A stretch of 64,000 nt of DNA from Zobellia laminariae (GCF_009725995.1 NZ_RCNS01000004.1:558001-622000), one strand, 5' to 3'; positions 10,890-20,467 are shown, numbered from the stretch's first letter. Numbers and translations are program-made. The notes: generated by a model not told the origin, from the sequence alone.

Positions 10890-12191
10890 CTAATTTTTAT
10901 CGCATCCGGTTAAAAACTCTTTGGTGGATGCCACAAACTCTTTATTCTCCATTTGTCCATTTACTAACGGAAAATTTTTCAACTCCAAACCGGGTGTTTT
11001 AACGGTATAAAATCCTCTATCTGTTCTGGTTCCTCCTTTAGCAAAATAAATAATACCTGCAATTGTAGGTCCTGTGTAACTTTCTTGGTCTGGATTTTTA
11101 TGTGTACTGATCAAATTTCTCTGAGCACAGGGTACAAAGGGTCTTCTTGAAGGTCTTAACTGTGCATTGGTTCCGTAAATTACTTTTAAATTGGAGATTA
11201 CTGAATTTGCATCAAAATATCCATAAGTGTGGCCATTGATTGCATTTCCCTTTTTATCTCTTTGTTCTTTTTTTGCACTTAAAAACCCGGCAGCAACAAT
11301 GGCTCCTGCCTCACAACTATCCGCAGTGAGGTCATCTATAAACACTTTACCATTTTTAATCGTATGAGGAGAAAGTGTAACAGCTGCTTGTCCGTTTTTA
11401 CAAACTATATTTTTACCATATATGTTGTTTATAATAATAGATTTATCTGCTAAATAAGGCTTTCCTATAGCCCCTGTTTCTAACCTAAGTGTGGCGCCAC
11501 CTTCTCCAATTAAATTACGGTATAAAACATTTTCTGCAGCTTGACATTGTACCAGGCCATAACCGTAATGACTATTGGTAATTTTAATATTCTCAATAAT
11601 GCCATCCTTGGCAAATAGATATTTCTTTTTAGAAACTTCTAATAGGTTTACTGTAATTCCTGAATGAGGTGTAGAATTATCATTGATTATGAAATTTGAA
11701 ACCTTGAAGTTTTGAACACCGCCAAGGGTTAAGGCTTTTGTAGTAATTTTTTTTCCAGCAGGTCGGTTCAAGAAATCAAATGTAAAGTACTTCTTTGCAT
11801 CTGTAGAGGTTAAGCTAAAATTGGTAACTCTTTGAGGTTCGTATTTTCCTGCCGAAAAAAATGCAATTTTCCTTGGGCTAGTGCTCTTAAAAATTACATT
11901 AGGATTTACTTTAATGTGAACGTTGGACTTAATTCTAATTTCTTCGTTTATAATATAAATGTTGTTATTTCCTGCTTCAATAGTTAGAATTCCTCCTCCT
12001 TTTTGCTCAATTTCATCAATAGCGTCTTGAATGAGCTGGGAGTGATTATTTGAATGGTTTGGTTTTTTGATTGTCCTATGATAAGGTTTAAGATCAGGAT
12101 TATAAAAAGATTGGTCTTTAGGGATGGTTACAGATTGTGAAAACAGCGAATTAGCTATTACAAATACTATCACTGATACTAGTTTTTTCAT
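10890..12191 (-). CDS. Secreted right-handed beta-helix protein, iota-carrageenase (GH82)-like candidate
   Basis: The 433-residue protein starts at the ATG at 12191 with a signal peptide (KKLVSVIVFVIANSLFSQ); an ATG six codons upstream is less likely. The N-terminal part has the pectate-lyase-type layout (LIQDAIDEIEQKGGGILTIE), followed by beta-helix coils (NFKVSNFIINDNS, IENIKITNSHYGYGLVQ, SIIINNIYGKNIV). In Alteromonas fortis GH82 the key residues are Q222, E245, D247 and H281, as I recall them. Here Q215, E238 (GATLRLETG) and H276 have nearly the same spacing, with exactly 23 residues between Q and E. The position of the general-base Asp, two after Glu, is Gly. It is the last gene of the five-gene minus operon, 46 bases after a sulfatase. 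The alternative is an unassigned polysaccharide lyase or hydrolase with the same fold. Confidence 0.5.
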   Translation of the reverse strand: MKKLVSVIVFVIANSLFSQSVTIPKDQSFYNPDLKPYHRTIKKPNHSNNHSQLIQDAIDEIEQKGGGILTIEAGNNNIYIINEEIRIKSNVHIKVNPNVIFKSTSPRKIAFFSAGKYEPQRVTNFSLTSTDAKKYFTFDFLNRPAGKKITTKALTLGGVQNFKVSNFIINDNSTPHSGITVNLLEVSKKKYLFAKDGIIENIKITNSHYGYGLVQCQAAENVLYRNLIGEGGATLRLETGAIGKPYLADKSIIINNIYGKNIVCKNGQAAVTLSPHTIKNGKVFIDDLTADSCEAGAIVAAGFLSAKKEQRDKKGNAINGHTYGYFDANSVISNLKVIYGTNAQLRPSRRPFVPCAQRNLISTHKNPDQESYTGPTIAGIIYFAKGGTRTDRGFYTVKTPGLELKNFPLVNGQMENKEFVASTKEFLTGCDKN

Positions 12192-12255
12192 GTTTTTTAT
12201 TTTAATCATGCCGCGAACACTGCTTACAGGTTATTTTTCCTTGGTTGAGGTTTAC

Positions 12256-13848
12256 TTAATTTGAAATTAAATAGTCTAATTTTTCGGTAATGGCCTTGTT
12301 ATCATCATTGTTGTTTTTCATGTAACCCTTTAGGTCTTTCGCCATTTTTTTTATTACCTGAGCATATTCAGCATTATTGATAAAATTTGTCGTTTCATTG
12401 GGGTCCACTTTAATATCTAATAACCAAGGTTCTTCTTTAGCTGTTACATAAAGTTTATATTGATCACTAATAGCTGCATAAAAACCTAGTTTTGAAAATG
12501 TAACATCATTCCAGTTTTCTGGTTGTTTATTAGATAGTAGAGGAGACAAGTCTCTTCCGGCTACGTTGGGGCAATCTATATTTAGCATGCTTAAAAAAGT
12601 AGGCATCCAATCAGTATTATTAGCAGCTTTGTTTACTACAAAATCTCTTGGAACTAATGGTGATTTACTTTTACTGCCTTGCGCCATTATAAAAGGTATT
12701 TTAGCAGAACCTTCATGAATTGTTCCTTTATTAACGCGCCCATGTTCTCCTAACAAATCGCCATGATCTGATGAGAAAACAACAATTGTGTTTTCAAAAA
12801 TGCCATCATCTTTTAGCTTTTGTATGATACGGCCAACATTGTCATCAATAAGTTTTACCATGCCCAAATATTGCTGTATTTCCTTCTTTAATTTTTCGGG
12901 ATTTTTGGTTTTCCCATCTGGCTTTTGCCACTTAGGCAATGCTTTGTTATCCTTGTTTTTATATGCATTACCGTAAGTTGCAGGTAATTCTATGTTTACA
13001 TCTGCAAACATTGTATCATAGGGAGCTCTTACGGTATTTGGAGTATGAGGATCTGGTATACTAACTACATAATAAAAAGGTTTGTTCTTATGCTCATTTA
13101 TAAACTCTATAGTTCTATCTGCCAACCAATCTGTAGTATGTTTAACATTGTTAGACTTACTGTCTTTAAAAAGAGGCTGTCCGTATTGATCGGTTCCAAT
13201 TAATTTTACTTTTTTATCAGCTCTGTATGGGTTTCCGGCAGTGTCAATTCCTTTGTACTTATCATGTCCGCCTAGGAACATGAATTTAGTATCTCGAAAT
13301 CCGTAATGGTCTTCTGGGGCACCAACGGGATATGGTGACCACCACTCATCTTTATCTTTATTTCCAGATTTATCTCTGCTTTCCGCTAAATGCCATTTTC
13401 CTGAATACCCTGTAAAATACCCCGCTCTACTTAAAACATCGGCAATAGTTGTAACATCTGGTTTTAAATATTTACCATCTCCTATTTTATTGGAGTTATT
13501 AGGAATTCCTAGTGTTGCTGGGTAAATACCTGTAAACATAGAAGCTCTGGACGGTGTGCAAACGGGTGCACTAGCATACATGCGATTGAAAATTGTTCCG
13601 TTTTTTGCTAACGAATCAATATTAGGTGTTTCTGCAAAGGCCTCTGGTCCCCATTGCAATGCTTGGTCTGGAGTTAATTGATTGCGATAGCAGCCTAAGG
13701 TTCTAAAGTTGTGCTCATCGGTAATTATCCAAATTATATTTGGTTTTTTTGCTGTAAGAGCCTCGTTAACTTGAGTTTTTGTATTTACACTTTTACAATT
13801 TATTAGAACGACGAATAAGAATATTAGAAAATATTTTGGGTGATTCAT
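12256..13848 (-). CDS. Formylglycine-dependent sulfatase (lipoprotein)
   Basis: The 530-residue protein belongs to the type I (S1) arylsulfatase family and removes sulfate esters from the glycan. The lipobox is Cys18 (VVLINCKS), so it is probably anchored in a membrane facing the periplasm or surface. Metal-site residues appear in IIWIITDEHN. The catalytic cysteine, to be converted to formylglycine, is Cys97 in CTPSRASMFTG. GYFTGYSGKWHL and VVFSSDHGDLLGEHG are the later signature segments. The maturase (sulfatase-modifying enzyme) is not in the window. It lies 42 bases downstream of a second sulfatase. The sulfate position it attacks cannot be read from sequence. Confidence 0.92.
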   Translation of the reverse strand: MNHPKYFLIFLFVVLINCKSVNTKTQVNEALTAKKPNIIWIITDEHNFRTLGCYRNQLTPDQALQWGPEAFAETPNIDSLAKNGTIFNRMYASAPVCTPSRASMFTGIYPATLGIPNNSNKIGDGKYLKPDVTTIADVLSRAGYFTGYSGKWHLAESRDKSGNKDKDEWWSPYPVGAPEDHYGFRDTKFMFLGGHDKYKGIDTAGNPYRADKKVKLIGTDQYGQPLFKDSKSNNVKHTTDWLADRTIEFINEHKNKPFYYVVSIPDPHTPNTVRAPYDTMFADVNIELPATYGNAYKNKDNKALPKWQKPDGKTKNPEKLKKEIQQYLGMVKLIDDNVGRIIQKLKDDGIFENTIVVFSSDHGDLLGEHGRVNKGTIHEGSAKIPFIMAQGSKSKSPLVPRDFVVNKAANNTDWMPTFLSMLNIDCPNVAGRDLSPLLSNKQPENWNDVTFSKLGFYAAISDQYKLYVTAKEEPWLLDIKVDPNETTNFINNAEYAQVIKKMAKDLKGYMKNNNDDNKAITEKLDYLISN

Positions 13849-13890
13849 TTTAGCTAGACTTTCTATAATTATTATTCAGAATTTAAAGGT

Positions 13891-15426
13891 TTATTTGCCT
13901 TCAGTCTTATTAATAATACTTCTCAATTGGGCATCCATTTCCTTGGCAATGTCCATGTGAAGTGCAATAATATTATTCTGCTCGCCGGGATCTGTCTTAA
14001 GATTGTAGAGTTCTGGTCCGGTATCTTTGGTTTTTTTGAATGCCCCAATAATATATTTCCAATCGCCTTTACGTATTGCCTTTTGCGTTCTATTTTCTTC
14101 AAGCATATATGTAGCTCCTTTTTGATTGATTCCCAAAAAGGCATTGAGTGTGTTTTGACTATCCATGGCTTGATTATCCGGTATTTTTTGGTCAAGTAGT
14201 TCCGAAAAAGAAGCAATAAAGTCAATCTGGTTGACCATGGCGTCAGAGACTCCCGGTTTTATCCGTTCAGGCCATCGAACAATAAACGGTACTCGTGTTC
14301 CTCCTTCATAAATTTGGTATTTACCTCCTCTGTAGATTCCCGAAGCATCGTGGCCTCTATCATTTTCCCCGAAAGAACGGTCAATGGTCGTACCATCATC
14401 ATATCCATCATCATAAGTGGGGCCGTTATCACTGGAGAAGATAACAATGGTATTCTCGGTGAGTCCGTTTTCTTCCAAGGCTTTCATAATTTCCCCGGTA
14501 GCCCAATCAAATTGCACCATGGCATCTCCACGGTAACCAAGTTCGGTTGAGCCTCTAAATCTTGGATGTGGAGCCCTTGGCACATGTATATCCTGCGCGG
14601 CATAGTACAAAAAGAAAGGTTCGTTCTTGTGCTCTTTGATATAAGCCTTTGTTTTCTCGATGAAGACATCAGAAATGGTCTCATCGTTCCAAAGTGCAGA
14701 TTTTCCTCCTGACATATATCCAATACGCCCAATACCATTAATGACACTATTGTTATGGCCGCTTCCCGAATTTAAATAATACGTCATTGCCTCAGGATTT
14801 TTTATCCCATCTGGGTATTGGGTGTTCTTTTGATTCTGTACGGGTTCCAATTTGCGATTAACGAAAAGCGGATCTTTCCTATCCAAACCTAGTACAGTGT
14901 AATTATCCAAAAAAACGCAGGGAACCCTATCATTTGTGGAAGGCAACAAAAAGCTACTGTCAAAGCCTATTTCTAATGGGCCGGGTTTTACATTGCCATT
15001 CCAATCGGTCTTTACATTTTTAGAACCAAGGCCTAGATGCCATTTTCCTATTACGCCTGTGGTATACCCGGCCTCTTTAAAAAGTTTAGGCAACGAATAT
15101 GCGTCGGTAGAGATGGTCAACGGAGCATCGGGAGGCAGTACATTTATATTATTTCGAAAAGCATATACTCCTGTGAGCAACGAATAGCGTGACGGGGTAC
15201 AGGTTGCTGCAGAACAATGTCCATCCGTAAAACGAATGCCCTCTTTGGCTAGTTTGTCAATATTAGGTGTTGGAATCATAGTAGAACCATATGCCCCAAC
15301 ATCGCCATAACCTACATCATCGCCATAAATGATAACTACATTGGGCTTTTCTTGGGTTTGTGCAAGAATTGTGGTGGTGCCCAAGAATAAGAATGTTACA
15401 AAATGGAATATGTGCTTAATCATCAA
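13891..15426 (-). CDS. Formylglycine-dependent sulfatase (secreted)
   Basis: The 511-residue S1-family arylsulfatase has a signal peptide (HIFHFVTFLFLGTTTILAQ). Metal-binding Asp residues occur in VIIYGDDVGYGDVG (D36, D37), the catalytic Cys76 in CTPSRYSLLTG, then TTGVIGKWHLGLG and VIFSSDNGPTYDDG. The start could equally be the second Met, one codon on. It is clearly a different subfamily from its neighbour, so the pair probably removes two different sulfate groups. It follows the esterase fusion by 18 bases in the same operon. Confidence 0.93.
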   Translation of the reverse strand: MMIKHIFHFVTFLFLGTTTILAQTQEKPNVVIIYGDDVGYGDVGAYGSTMIPTPNIDKLAKEGIRFTDGHCSAATCTPSRYSLLTGVYAFRNNINVLPPDAPLTISTDAYSLPKLFKEAGYTTGVIGKWHLGLGSKNVKTDWNGNVKPGPLEIGFDSSFLLPSTNDRVPCVFLDNYTVLGLDRKDPLFVNRKLEPVQNQKNTQYPDGIKNPEAMTYYLNSGSGHNNSVINGIGRIGYMSGGKSALWNDETISDVFIEKTKAYIKEHKNEPFFLYYAAQDIHVPRAPHPRFRGSTELGYRGDAMVQFDWATGEIMKALEENGLTENTIVIFSSDNGPTYDDGYDDGTTIDRSFGENDRGHDASGIYRGGKYQIYEGGTRVPFIVRWPERIKPGVSDAMVNQIDFIASFSELLDQKIPDNQAMDSQNTLNAFLGINQKGATYMLEENRTQKAIRKGDWKYIIGAFKKTKDTGPELYNLKTDPGEQNNIIALHMDIAKEMDAQLRSIINKTEGK

Positions 15427-15444
15427 GTTTATGTTTTTGTTCGA

Positions 15445-17490
15445 TTATTTCTTTAGTTTTTCATTGAAAAAATTTACAACCTTAGCATGTTCCTTTTTTC
15501 CCATAAAGAAAGCATGTCCGGCGTCTTTTACGATGATGTATTCAGAATCCACTCCTTTTTTTTGCAACGCTTGGTAAAACAGTTCACTCTGTTCAATTGG
15601 CACCAAAGGGTCTTTATTGCCATGCATAATTAAAAATGGCGGATGGTTGTTTGAAATGTAGTTTATGGCGCTAGCTTTTCTTGCAGCCTCTTGCTTTTCT
15701 GTAAAAGGTCCTCCAAGGAACTTCACGATGGGTTTAGTGTTTTGTTTTTCGCCTTTTGATTTGTCTGTTGAAGAGGCGTTCATTTGATTTAAATCTGATG
15801 GGCCAAACCAATCGCAAACGGCTTGTACCTCGCTAGAAGCATCTGTCACGCCAAGGCTCCCTTCTAATTCTTGTAAGCCGCCGGTAGTACCTATCAATGA
15901 AACCAAGTGTCCACCTGCCGATGAACCCCAGAGTCCGAACCGGTTGGCATCTATTTTATATTGATCGGCGTATTTTCTGAGGTAGCGGATAGCTGCCTTA
16001 CAATCATAAACCTGTTCTGGGAATTGCGATTCTCTAGTAAGGCGATAATTTATTGAAGCCATTGCAAAACCATGCTTTAAGAGAAAGGCCTGCTTCCCAA
16101 AAAGTTGCTTGGTGCCTTTTTGCCAACCACCTCCATGAACCCATATTACAAGCGGATAGGGCTTTTTGAACTTTGTACTATCTGGTAAATAAAGATCTAA
16201 TGTGTGTCTGTTATGACCATCTTGTATATAAGGAATGTCACGAAATGCTCTTGCGTTTTTAGGTATCAGTGCGCGTTCGGACTGTATTCGTTTTTTATAG
16301 GCGATATAACTTTTAAACTCTTTTATGGATAATTGCCAATCAACATTGGCATCTGCTTGGTCAAAAACATCTTGTTCGAATAAGGGGATTTCTGTAGCTA
16401 TTAAATTGTTGTCTCCATTGATATCAAACTTTGAAAATTCGGAATCACTGGAATCCTTTTGTATATAATTTGGGTTGATTCTAGGACGAAGCATGATATT
16501 TCTATAGTTAACAGCTGTATAATCGCCCTGAAAGTAAATGGGACCGGGTTTGGTATCGTCCGCATCAAGTGCTCCCTTTGTAGCCCCTAAAATCGGAGCA
16601 TTATCTACCACTTTTTTGCCGTTAAGGACAATAGTAACATGTTGGTCAACCAAAGTAATATCATATTTTTGCCATTCTCCGCCAACTTTTCCTGCATTTT
16701 CAGAAGGCGCTATTCTAGCGAAAAGGGCACCTACACCTTGTAGACCTTGCATTCTACTATCTCTATCTACAACTTGTGTCTCATATCTTCCACAAAGATA
16801 TATACCACTATTTCCACCCTTTGGTACGTTGAATTCTAGTTGCAGATTAAAGTCTTTAAACTCGCCATCCGTCCGCAGGTTGCCATATTTTGAAAATGGG
16901 TCAAAATTGAGTTTTGGAGTTTCGTTAACCAAAACGCCATTTTCGGCCCTCCAACCATTAATTTGATTTGGATTGGTCAAACGCCATCCAGATAAATCCT
17001 TCCCGTTGAAAAGGGCGATAGGCGCTCCGAATTTTACTTTATCTAAATCAGGTTTCAGGGGTAAAGGTGGTAGCCGTTTTCCCTTAAATTCTTGAGTATC
17101 AAAAGTGCCATCTTGCAATGGTGCATACATTATCATTTTTATGACATCTCCTGTTATCACTGCTTTGTTGGAAACCTCTACTTTCTCTCCAGTTGGTGGC
17201 CCTCCAGGATAATTGGGAGCTCCTGTTTTTAGTTTTCTTTTATAATAAAGTGTATCGGCTTTGAACCTTAAGTCGGAAATGGCATTTCCCAAACCCACAG
17301 TCCAGATTTCTCCGTTCATAACACCTCCGTTTATATTAAATGAAAACCACGCCGGATGACCGTTAGGTAATATGGTTGCCCAATTTCCAATAAATTCATC
17401 ATTTATTTTAGAGGAGTCTTGGCCGTTTCCCTGATAACTAAATAGAAAAGCAGTAATTGCACTAAGTAGAATAGACTTAAAATTTATCAT
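15445..17490 (-). CDS. Secreted fusion: DUF1080 (3-keto-disaccharide hydrolase-like), EF-hand and alpha/beta-hydrolase esterase
   Basis: The 681-residue secreted protein has several parts. After the signal peptide comes a region of about 120 residues resembling a small beta domain (DEFIGNWATILPNGHP). Residues about 155-336 are the LamG-like DUF1080 fold (ALFNGKDLSGWRL, NSGIYLCGRYETQV, GEWQKYDITL). Residues 356-367 (DINGDNNLIATE) and about 380-391 are EF-hand-like Ca loops. Residues about 415-681 form an esterase of the BD-FAE type, with oxyanion HGGGW (452-456), nucleophile Ser524 in GSSAGGH, and likely Asp/His in MHGNKDPLVP and DAGHAFF. DUF1080 members are linked to 3-keto-glycoside cleavage. 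The esterase half may remove acyl groups. The combination is uncommon. It sits 34 bases after the TIM-barrel gene. Confidence 0.85.
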   Translation of the reverse strand: MINFKSILLSAITAFLFSYQGNGQDSSKINDEFIGNWATILPNGHPAWFSFNINGGVMNGEIWTVGLGNAISDLRFKADTLYYKRKLKTGAPNYPGGPPTGEKVEVSNKAVITGDVIKMIMYAPLQDGTFDTQEFKGKRLPPLPLKPDLDKVKFGAPIALFNGKDLSGWRLTNPNQINGWRAENGVLVNETPKLNFDPFSKYGNLRTDGEFKDFNLQLEFNVPKGGNSGIYLCGRYETQVVDRDSRMQGLQGVGALFARIAPSENAGKVGGEWQKYDITLVDQHVTIVLNGKKVVDNAPILGATKGALDADDTKPGPIYFQGDYTAVNYRNIMLRPRINPNYIQKDSSDSEFSKFDINGDNNLIATEIPLFEQDVFDQADANVDWQLSIKEFKSYIAYKKRIQSERALIPKNARAFRDIPYIQDGHNRHTLDLYLPDSTKFKKPYPLVIWVHGGGWQKGTKQLFGKQAFLLKHGFAMASINYRLTRESQFPEQVYDCKAAIRYLRKYADQYKIDANRFGLWGSSAGGHLVSLIGTTGGLQELEGSLGVTDASSEVQAVCDWFGPSDLNQMNASSTDKSKGEKQNTKPIVKFLGGPFTEKQEAARKASAINYISNNHPPFLIMHGNKDPLVPIEQSELFYQALQKKGVDSEYIIVKDAGHAFFMGKKEHAKVVNFFNEKLKK

Positions 17491-17524
17491 AATTTACTGT
17501 TTTCAATGGGTTTAAATTGCAAAA

Positions 17525-18457
17525 CTAAACTTGAGAACCGGCACGTATAAGCAGGTCCCGCGTCATTTTTATTCCTTCTTCTTCTGAAGCAGAGGATGTG
17601 CTGAATTCGATGCCGATAAAGCCTTCATATCCTGATTCTTTGACCAGTTTCATCATTTTTAAATAATCTATGTTCTTTTCATTTCCAGCAGAATCAAATT
17701 CACTTGCTTTTGCACTTACTCCTTTAGCAAAGGGCAAAATCTGGGCAATCCCTTTGTACTTATCATACTCTTCTAAACATTCTCGATTTTTATTTTTTTT
17801 GATACAGAAATTGCCAAAATCTGGCAAAGTGCCACAATTTTTACGCTCAACATTTTTCATAATATTCGCCAACCATGTGCCATTGGAAGAGAACCCGCCA
17901 TGATTTTCAACTAAAATATTGATATTAGAACCTGCGGAGAAATCCGCAAGCTTTTGTAATGAATCAATAGCTGCTTCATTGGCCTCTGTCTTTTCAACTC
18001 CCCCGCCTAAATTCACCCTAATGGCATGGCATCCAAGAAAGTGGGCCGCATCAATCCATTTGCGATGATTTTCTATGGCCTGTAAACGTTTTTTAGAATC
18101 TGTATCAGCCAGTTGTCCTTCTTGGTCAATCATGATTAAAACATTCTTAACCCCTTCAGAATTGGCTCTATTATTCATTTCAGTAAGATACTTTTTATCC
18201 TTTGCCTTGTCCATGAAAAATTGGTTAACATATTCTAATCCTTCACAGTCTAGGCTTCTGGCTTTTACAGGAAAATCAAGATTATCCATTTTTCCCGCGC
18301 GTAGGACATTGTGGAAAGACCACTGTGCCAACGAGATTTTAAAGAACAAATCTTTTTGCATAAAATTTAAATTCTTCATTCCGAATCCAGGTGTTGCAGA
18401 CATTGCAACAAAAGTTCCTGCTTGCAGTGTATGTGCTATAAATTTTCTTCTATCCAT
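17525..18457 (-). CDS. Tat-exported TIM-barrel sugar isomerase/epimerase-like protein
   Basis: The 310-residue protein begins with a Tat-like leader (MDRRKFIAHTLQAGTF). The body is a xylose-isomerase-like TIM barrel. Likely metal ligands are E184 (ILVENHGGF), D213 (TLPDFGNFC) and E284 (GFIGIEFSTS); the usual His ligand seems replaced in KGVSAKASEF. It is the first gene of the minus-strand operon. Such proteins are often encoded with DUF1080 proteins and act on keto-sugars, which fits the downstream fusion. The exact reaction is unknown. Confidence 0.8.
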   Translation of the reverse strand: MDRRKFIAHTLQAGTFVAMSATPGFGMKNLNFMQKDLFFKISLAQWSFHNVLRAGKMDNLDFPVKARSLDCEGLEYVNQFFMDKAKDKKYLTEMNNRANSEGVKNVLIMIDQEGQLADTDSKKRLQAIENHRKWIDAAHFLGCHAIRVNLGGGVEKTEANEAAIDSLQKLADFSAGSNINILVENHGGFSSNGTWLANIMKNVERKNCGTLPDFGNFCIKKNKNRECLEEYDKYKGIAQILPFAKGVSAKASEFDSAGNEKNIDYLKMMKLVKESGYEGFIGIEFSTSSASEEEGIKMTRDLLIRAGSQV

Positions 18458-18800
18458 AATTCTTCCGATTTAATATTTTTTGCCTCTTAATACGTGTCTT
18501 TCAACCTCATAATTAGCAAAAAGAGTTGGTTCTTAAAGTGCATTTGAATATGTCCACTTTTGTTTCTCAAAAGAACTTTAAATTAAGTATGGTTATGTAT
18601 CAGGCAATTAATTTGTTGTATTTGCTGGTAAATGATTCCATTAATAGAGGGAAGACTATTGACTTAAAGGATATTGAATAGTAAATTTTATTTGTGAATC
18701 TTAAATATGGAGTTTCTTGTTCTTGTATGGGCATCAACTATTCTAGTACGAATGTGGAGCTTTTCTGTAGGCAGATAACCAACCCTAAAAATTGGGCATA
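18458..18800. other. Intergenic region upstream of the sulfatase operon
   Basis: About 340 bp lie between the first gene of the minus operon and the tRNA terminator. It should contain the operon promoter, but I find no clean TAnnTTTG match on the minus strand. No gene is seen. Confidence 0.45.
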
Positions 18801-18833
18801 AAAAAAGCTCTTGATTTTTCAAGAGCCTTTTTT
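18801..18833 (-). terminator. Intrinsic terminator after tRNA-fMet
   Basis: An 8-bp stem (GCTCTTGA/TCAAGAGC, 18807-18814 and 18819-18826) with a 4-base loop is flanked by A and T runs. It sits directly after the 3' end of the minus-strand tRNA. Confidence 0.8.
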
Positions 18834-18837
18834 CTAG

Positions 18838-18910
<73 letters not shown>

Positions 18911-18994
18911 ATATGGGTTTTTATCTCACTTGTCTTGCGACTTCAGGTCATTAGGCTGACGAGATAAAGGTGCGCTACTATTTGTAACGGGCTG

Positions 18995-19027
18995 CAAATA
19001 TACAACTGTTTTTTGCTTAATTCCAAA
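18995..19027 (-). promoter_or_regulatory. Candidate promoter for tRNA-fMet
   Basis: On the minus strand there is TTTG (19024-19027), 21 bases, then TATATTTG (18995-19002), a full match to TAnnTTTG. The tRNA starts about 85 bases downstream, leaving a 5' leader for RNase P to remove. Confidence 0.45.
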
Positions 19028-19102
19028 CTTAGAGCAGAATCTTTTTAAGCATACCTTAAAAAATATCCAAATTCCATATCTTCGGGGCTTGCAAGCCTAT
19101 TT

Positions 19103-20467
19103 ATGGATACAATAAACGATTTTATTTCTGCCGCGCTGCCTTATACAGAGTGGCCCATGTTTCTTTTACTTATTGGAGGCGGTCTCTTTTTAGTATTTTA
19201 CTCCAAGTTTTTACCATACCGTTACTTTGGTCATGCCATAGCTATAACGGCGGGTAAGTACGATAATGATAAGGCTGAAGGAGATGTTAGTTCTTTTCAA
19301 GCGCTTTCCGCAGCAGTTGCTGCTACGGTAGGTCTGGGAAACATATCTGGTGTAGCTATTGCCATTCATGATGGTGGTCCTGGTGTTGTTTTTTGGATTT
19401 GGGTTACTGCAATCATCGGTATGTGTATTAAATTTTATTCGTGCAGTCTAGCGGTTATGTTCCGTAGTACGGATTCAGACGGTAAAGTACAGGGTGGTCC
19501 TATGTATTACATCACTCAAGGTCTTGGCCCAAAGGCAAAGCCTTTGGCTATATTCTTTGCGGTCTGTGGGTTATTCGGTTTTCTGGGCGTCTTTACGGCA
19601 AATCAGTTTACGGAAACTTTTATGAGCGTAGTTGAGCCGTCTGAAACACTCTTCTATATGAGCGATTTAAATTGGAAATTGAGCATAGGAATAATTCTCG
19701 CAGCCGTTACTTCTTTCGTGATTTTTGGAGGATTAGAAAAGATAGCCAAAGTAGCATCTGCTATTGTACCTTTTATGGTAATGGTATATTTAATAGCTGT
19801 GGTGGTTGTGATGGTATTGAATGCTTCACAAATTATTCCATCTTTAAAACTAATAATTACAGAGGCGTGGAACTTTAATACTATAGTTACCGGAGGTTTC
19901 TGGGGGCTGGTTATAATAGGTGTCCGCCGGGCCATGTTTTCTAACGAAGCAGGTTTGGGTAGCGCTCCTATGTATCACGGACAATCAAAGACAGATAATC
20001 CTATAAAGGAAGGTCTTGTGGCAATGTTAGGTCCATTTATAGATACTATTTTGGTATGTACCTTTACAGCAGTTGTTATTATTTTAAGTGGTGCTTATTT
20101 AGAAGATGGTAGCGGAATTGTAATGACACTTTCGGCATTTGAAACTACACTTTTTGGTTATGGCGATGTTTTGCTGATGGTAATTGTAACTGCCTTTGCC
20201 ATGTCTACCTTGTTTACGTACTCATATTACGGTGTAAAGTGCCTTTCTTTCTTGACTAATGCAAAAATTGGGAAGTTTTACAACTGGTATTTCGTAATCA
20301 TGATTATTTTTGCAGCAGTAGCTTCGCTAGATTTGGTTAAAAACCTGATAGATCTATCGTATGCACTTATGGTCATACCAAATATGATTGCCGTTTTATT
20401 ATTGGCACCGAAAGTTAATGCAGCGGCGGCCGACTATTTTAAAAAAATGAAAGATGCAAAAGCATAA
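19103..20467 (+). CDS. Alanine/glycine:cation (Na+) symporter, AGCS family
   Basis: The 454-residue inner-membrane carrier has about ten to eleven hydrophobic segments. Family segments include VAATVGLGNISGVAIAIH, GPGVVFWIWVTAIIGM, VQGGPMYYITQGLG and RRAMFSNEAGLGSAPM. It couples uptake of alanine or glycine to sodium. The length is normal. Its last 14 bases overlap the start of era, so the two genes are co-transcribed. Confidence 0.92.
   Translation: MDTINDFISAALPYTEWPMFLLLIGGGLFLVFYSKFLPYRYFGHAIAITAGKYDNDKAEGDVSSFQALSAAVAATVGLGNISGVAIAIHDGGPGVVFWIWVTAIIGMCIKFYSCSLAVMFRSTDSDGKVQGGPMYYITQGLGPKAKPLAIFFAVCGLFGFLGVFTANQFTETFMSVVEPSETLFYMSDLNWKLSIGIILAAVTSFVIFGGLEKIAKVASAIVPFMVMVYLIAVVVVMVLNASQIIPSLKLIITEAWNFNTIVTGGFWGLVIIGVRRAMFSNEAGLGSAPMYHGQSKTDNPIKEGLVAMLGPFIDTILVCTFTAVVIILSGAYLEDGSGIVMTLSAFETTLFGYGDVLLMVIVTAFAMSTLFTYSYYGVKCLSFLTNAKIGKFYNWYFVIMIIFAAVASLDLVKNLIDLSYALMVIPNMIAVLLLAPKVNAAAADYFKKMKDAKA

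Noticed and set aside
13923..15187. Several long frames on both strands inside the second sulfatase
   Set aside because: They are out-of-frame shadows; the sulfatase frame is full length with all motifs.
16538..16966. A 142-codon plus-strand frame inside the DUF1080 fusion
   Set aside because: Antisense shadow; low-complexity Ser/Pro content, no start signal.
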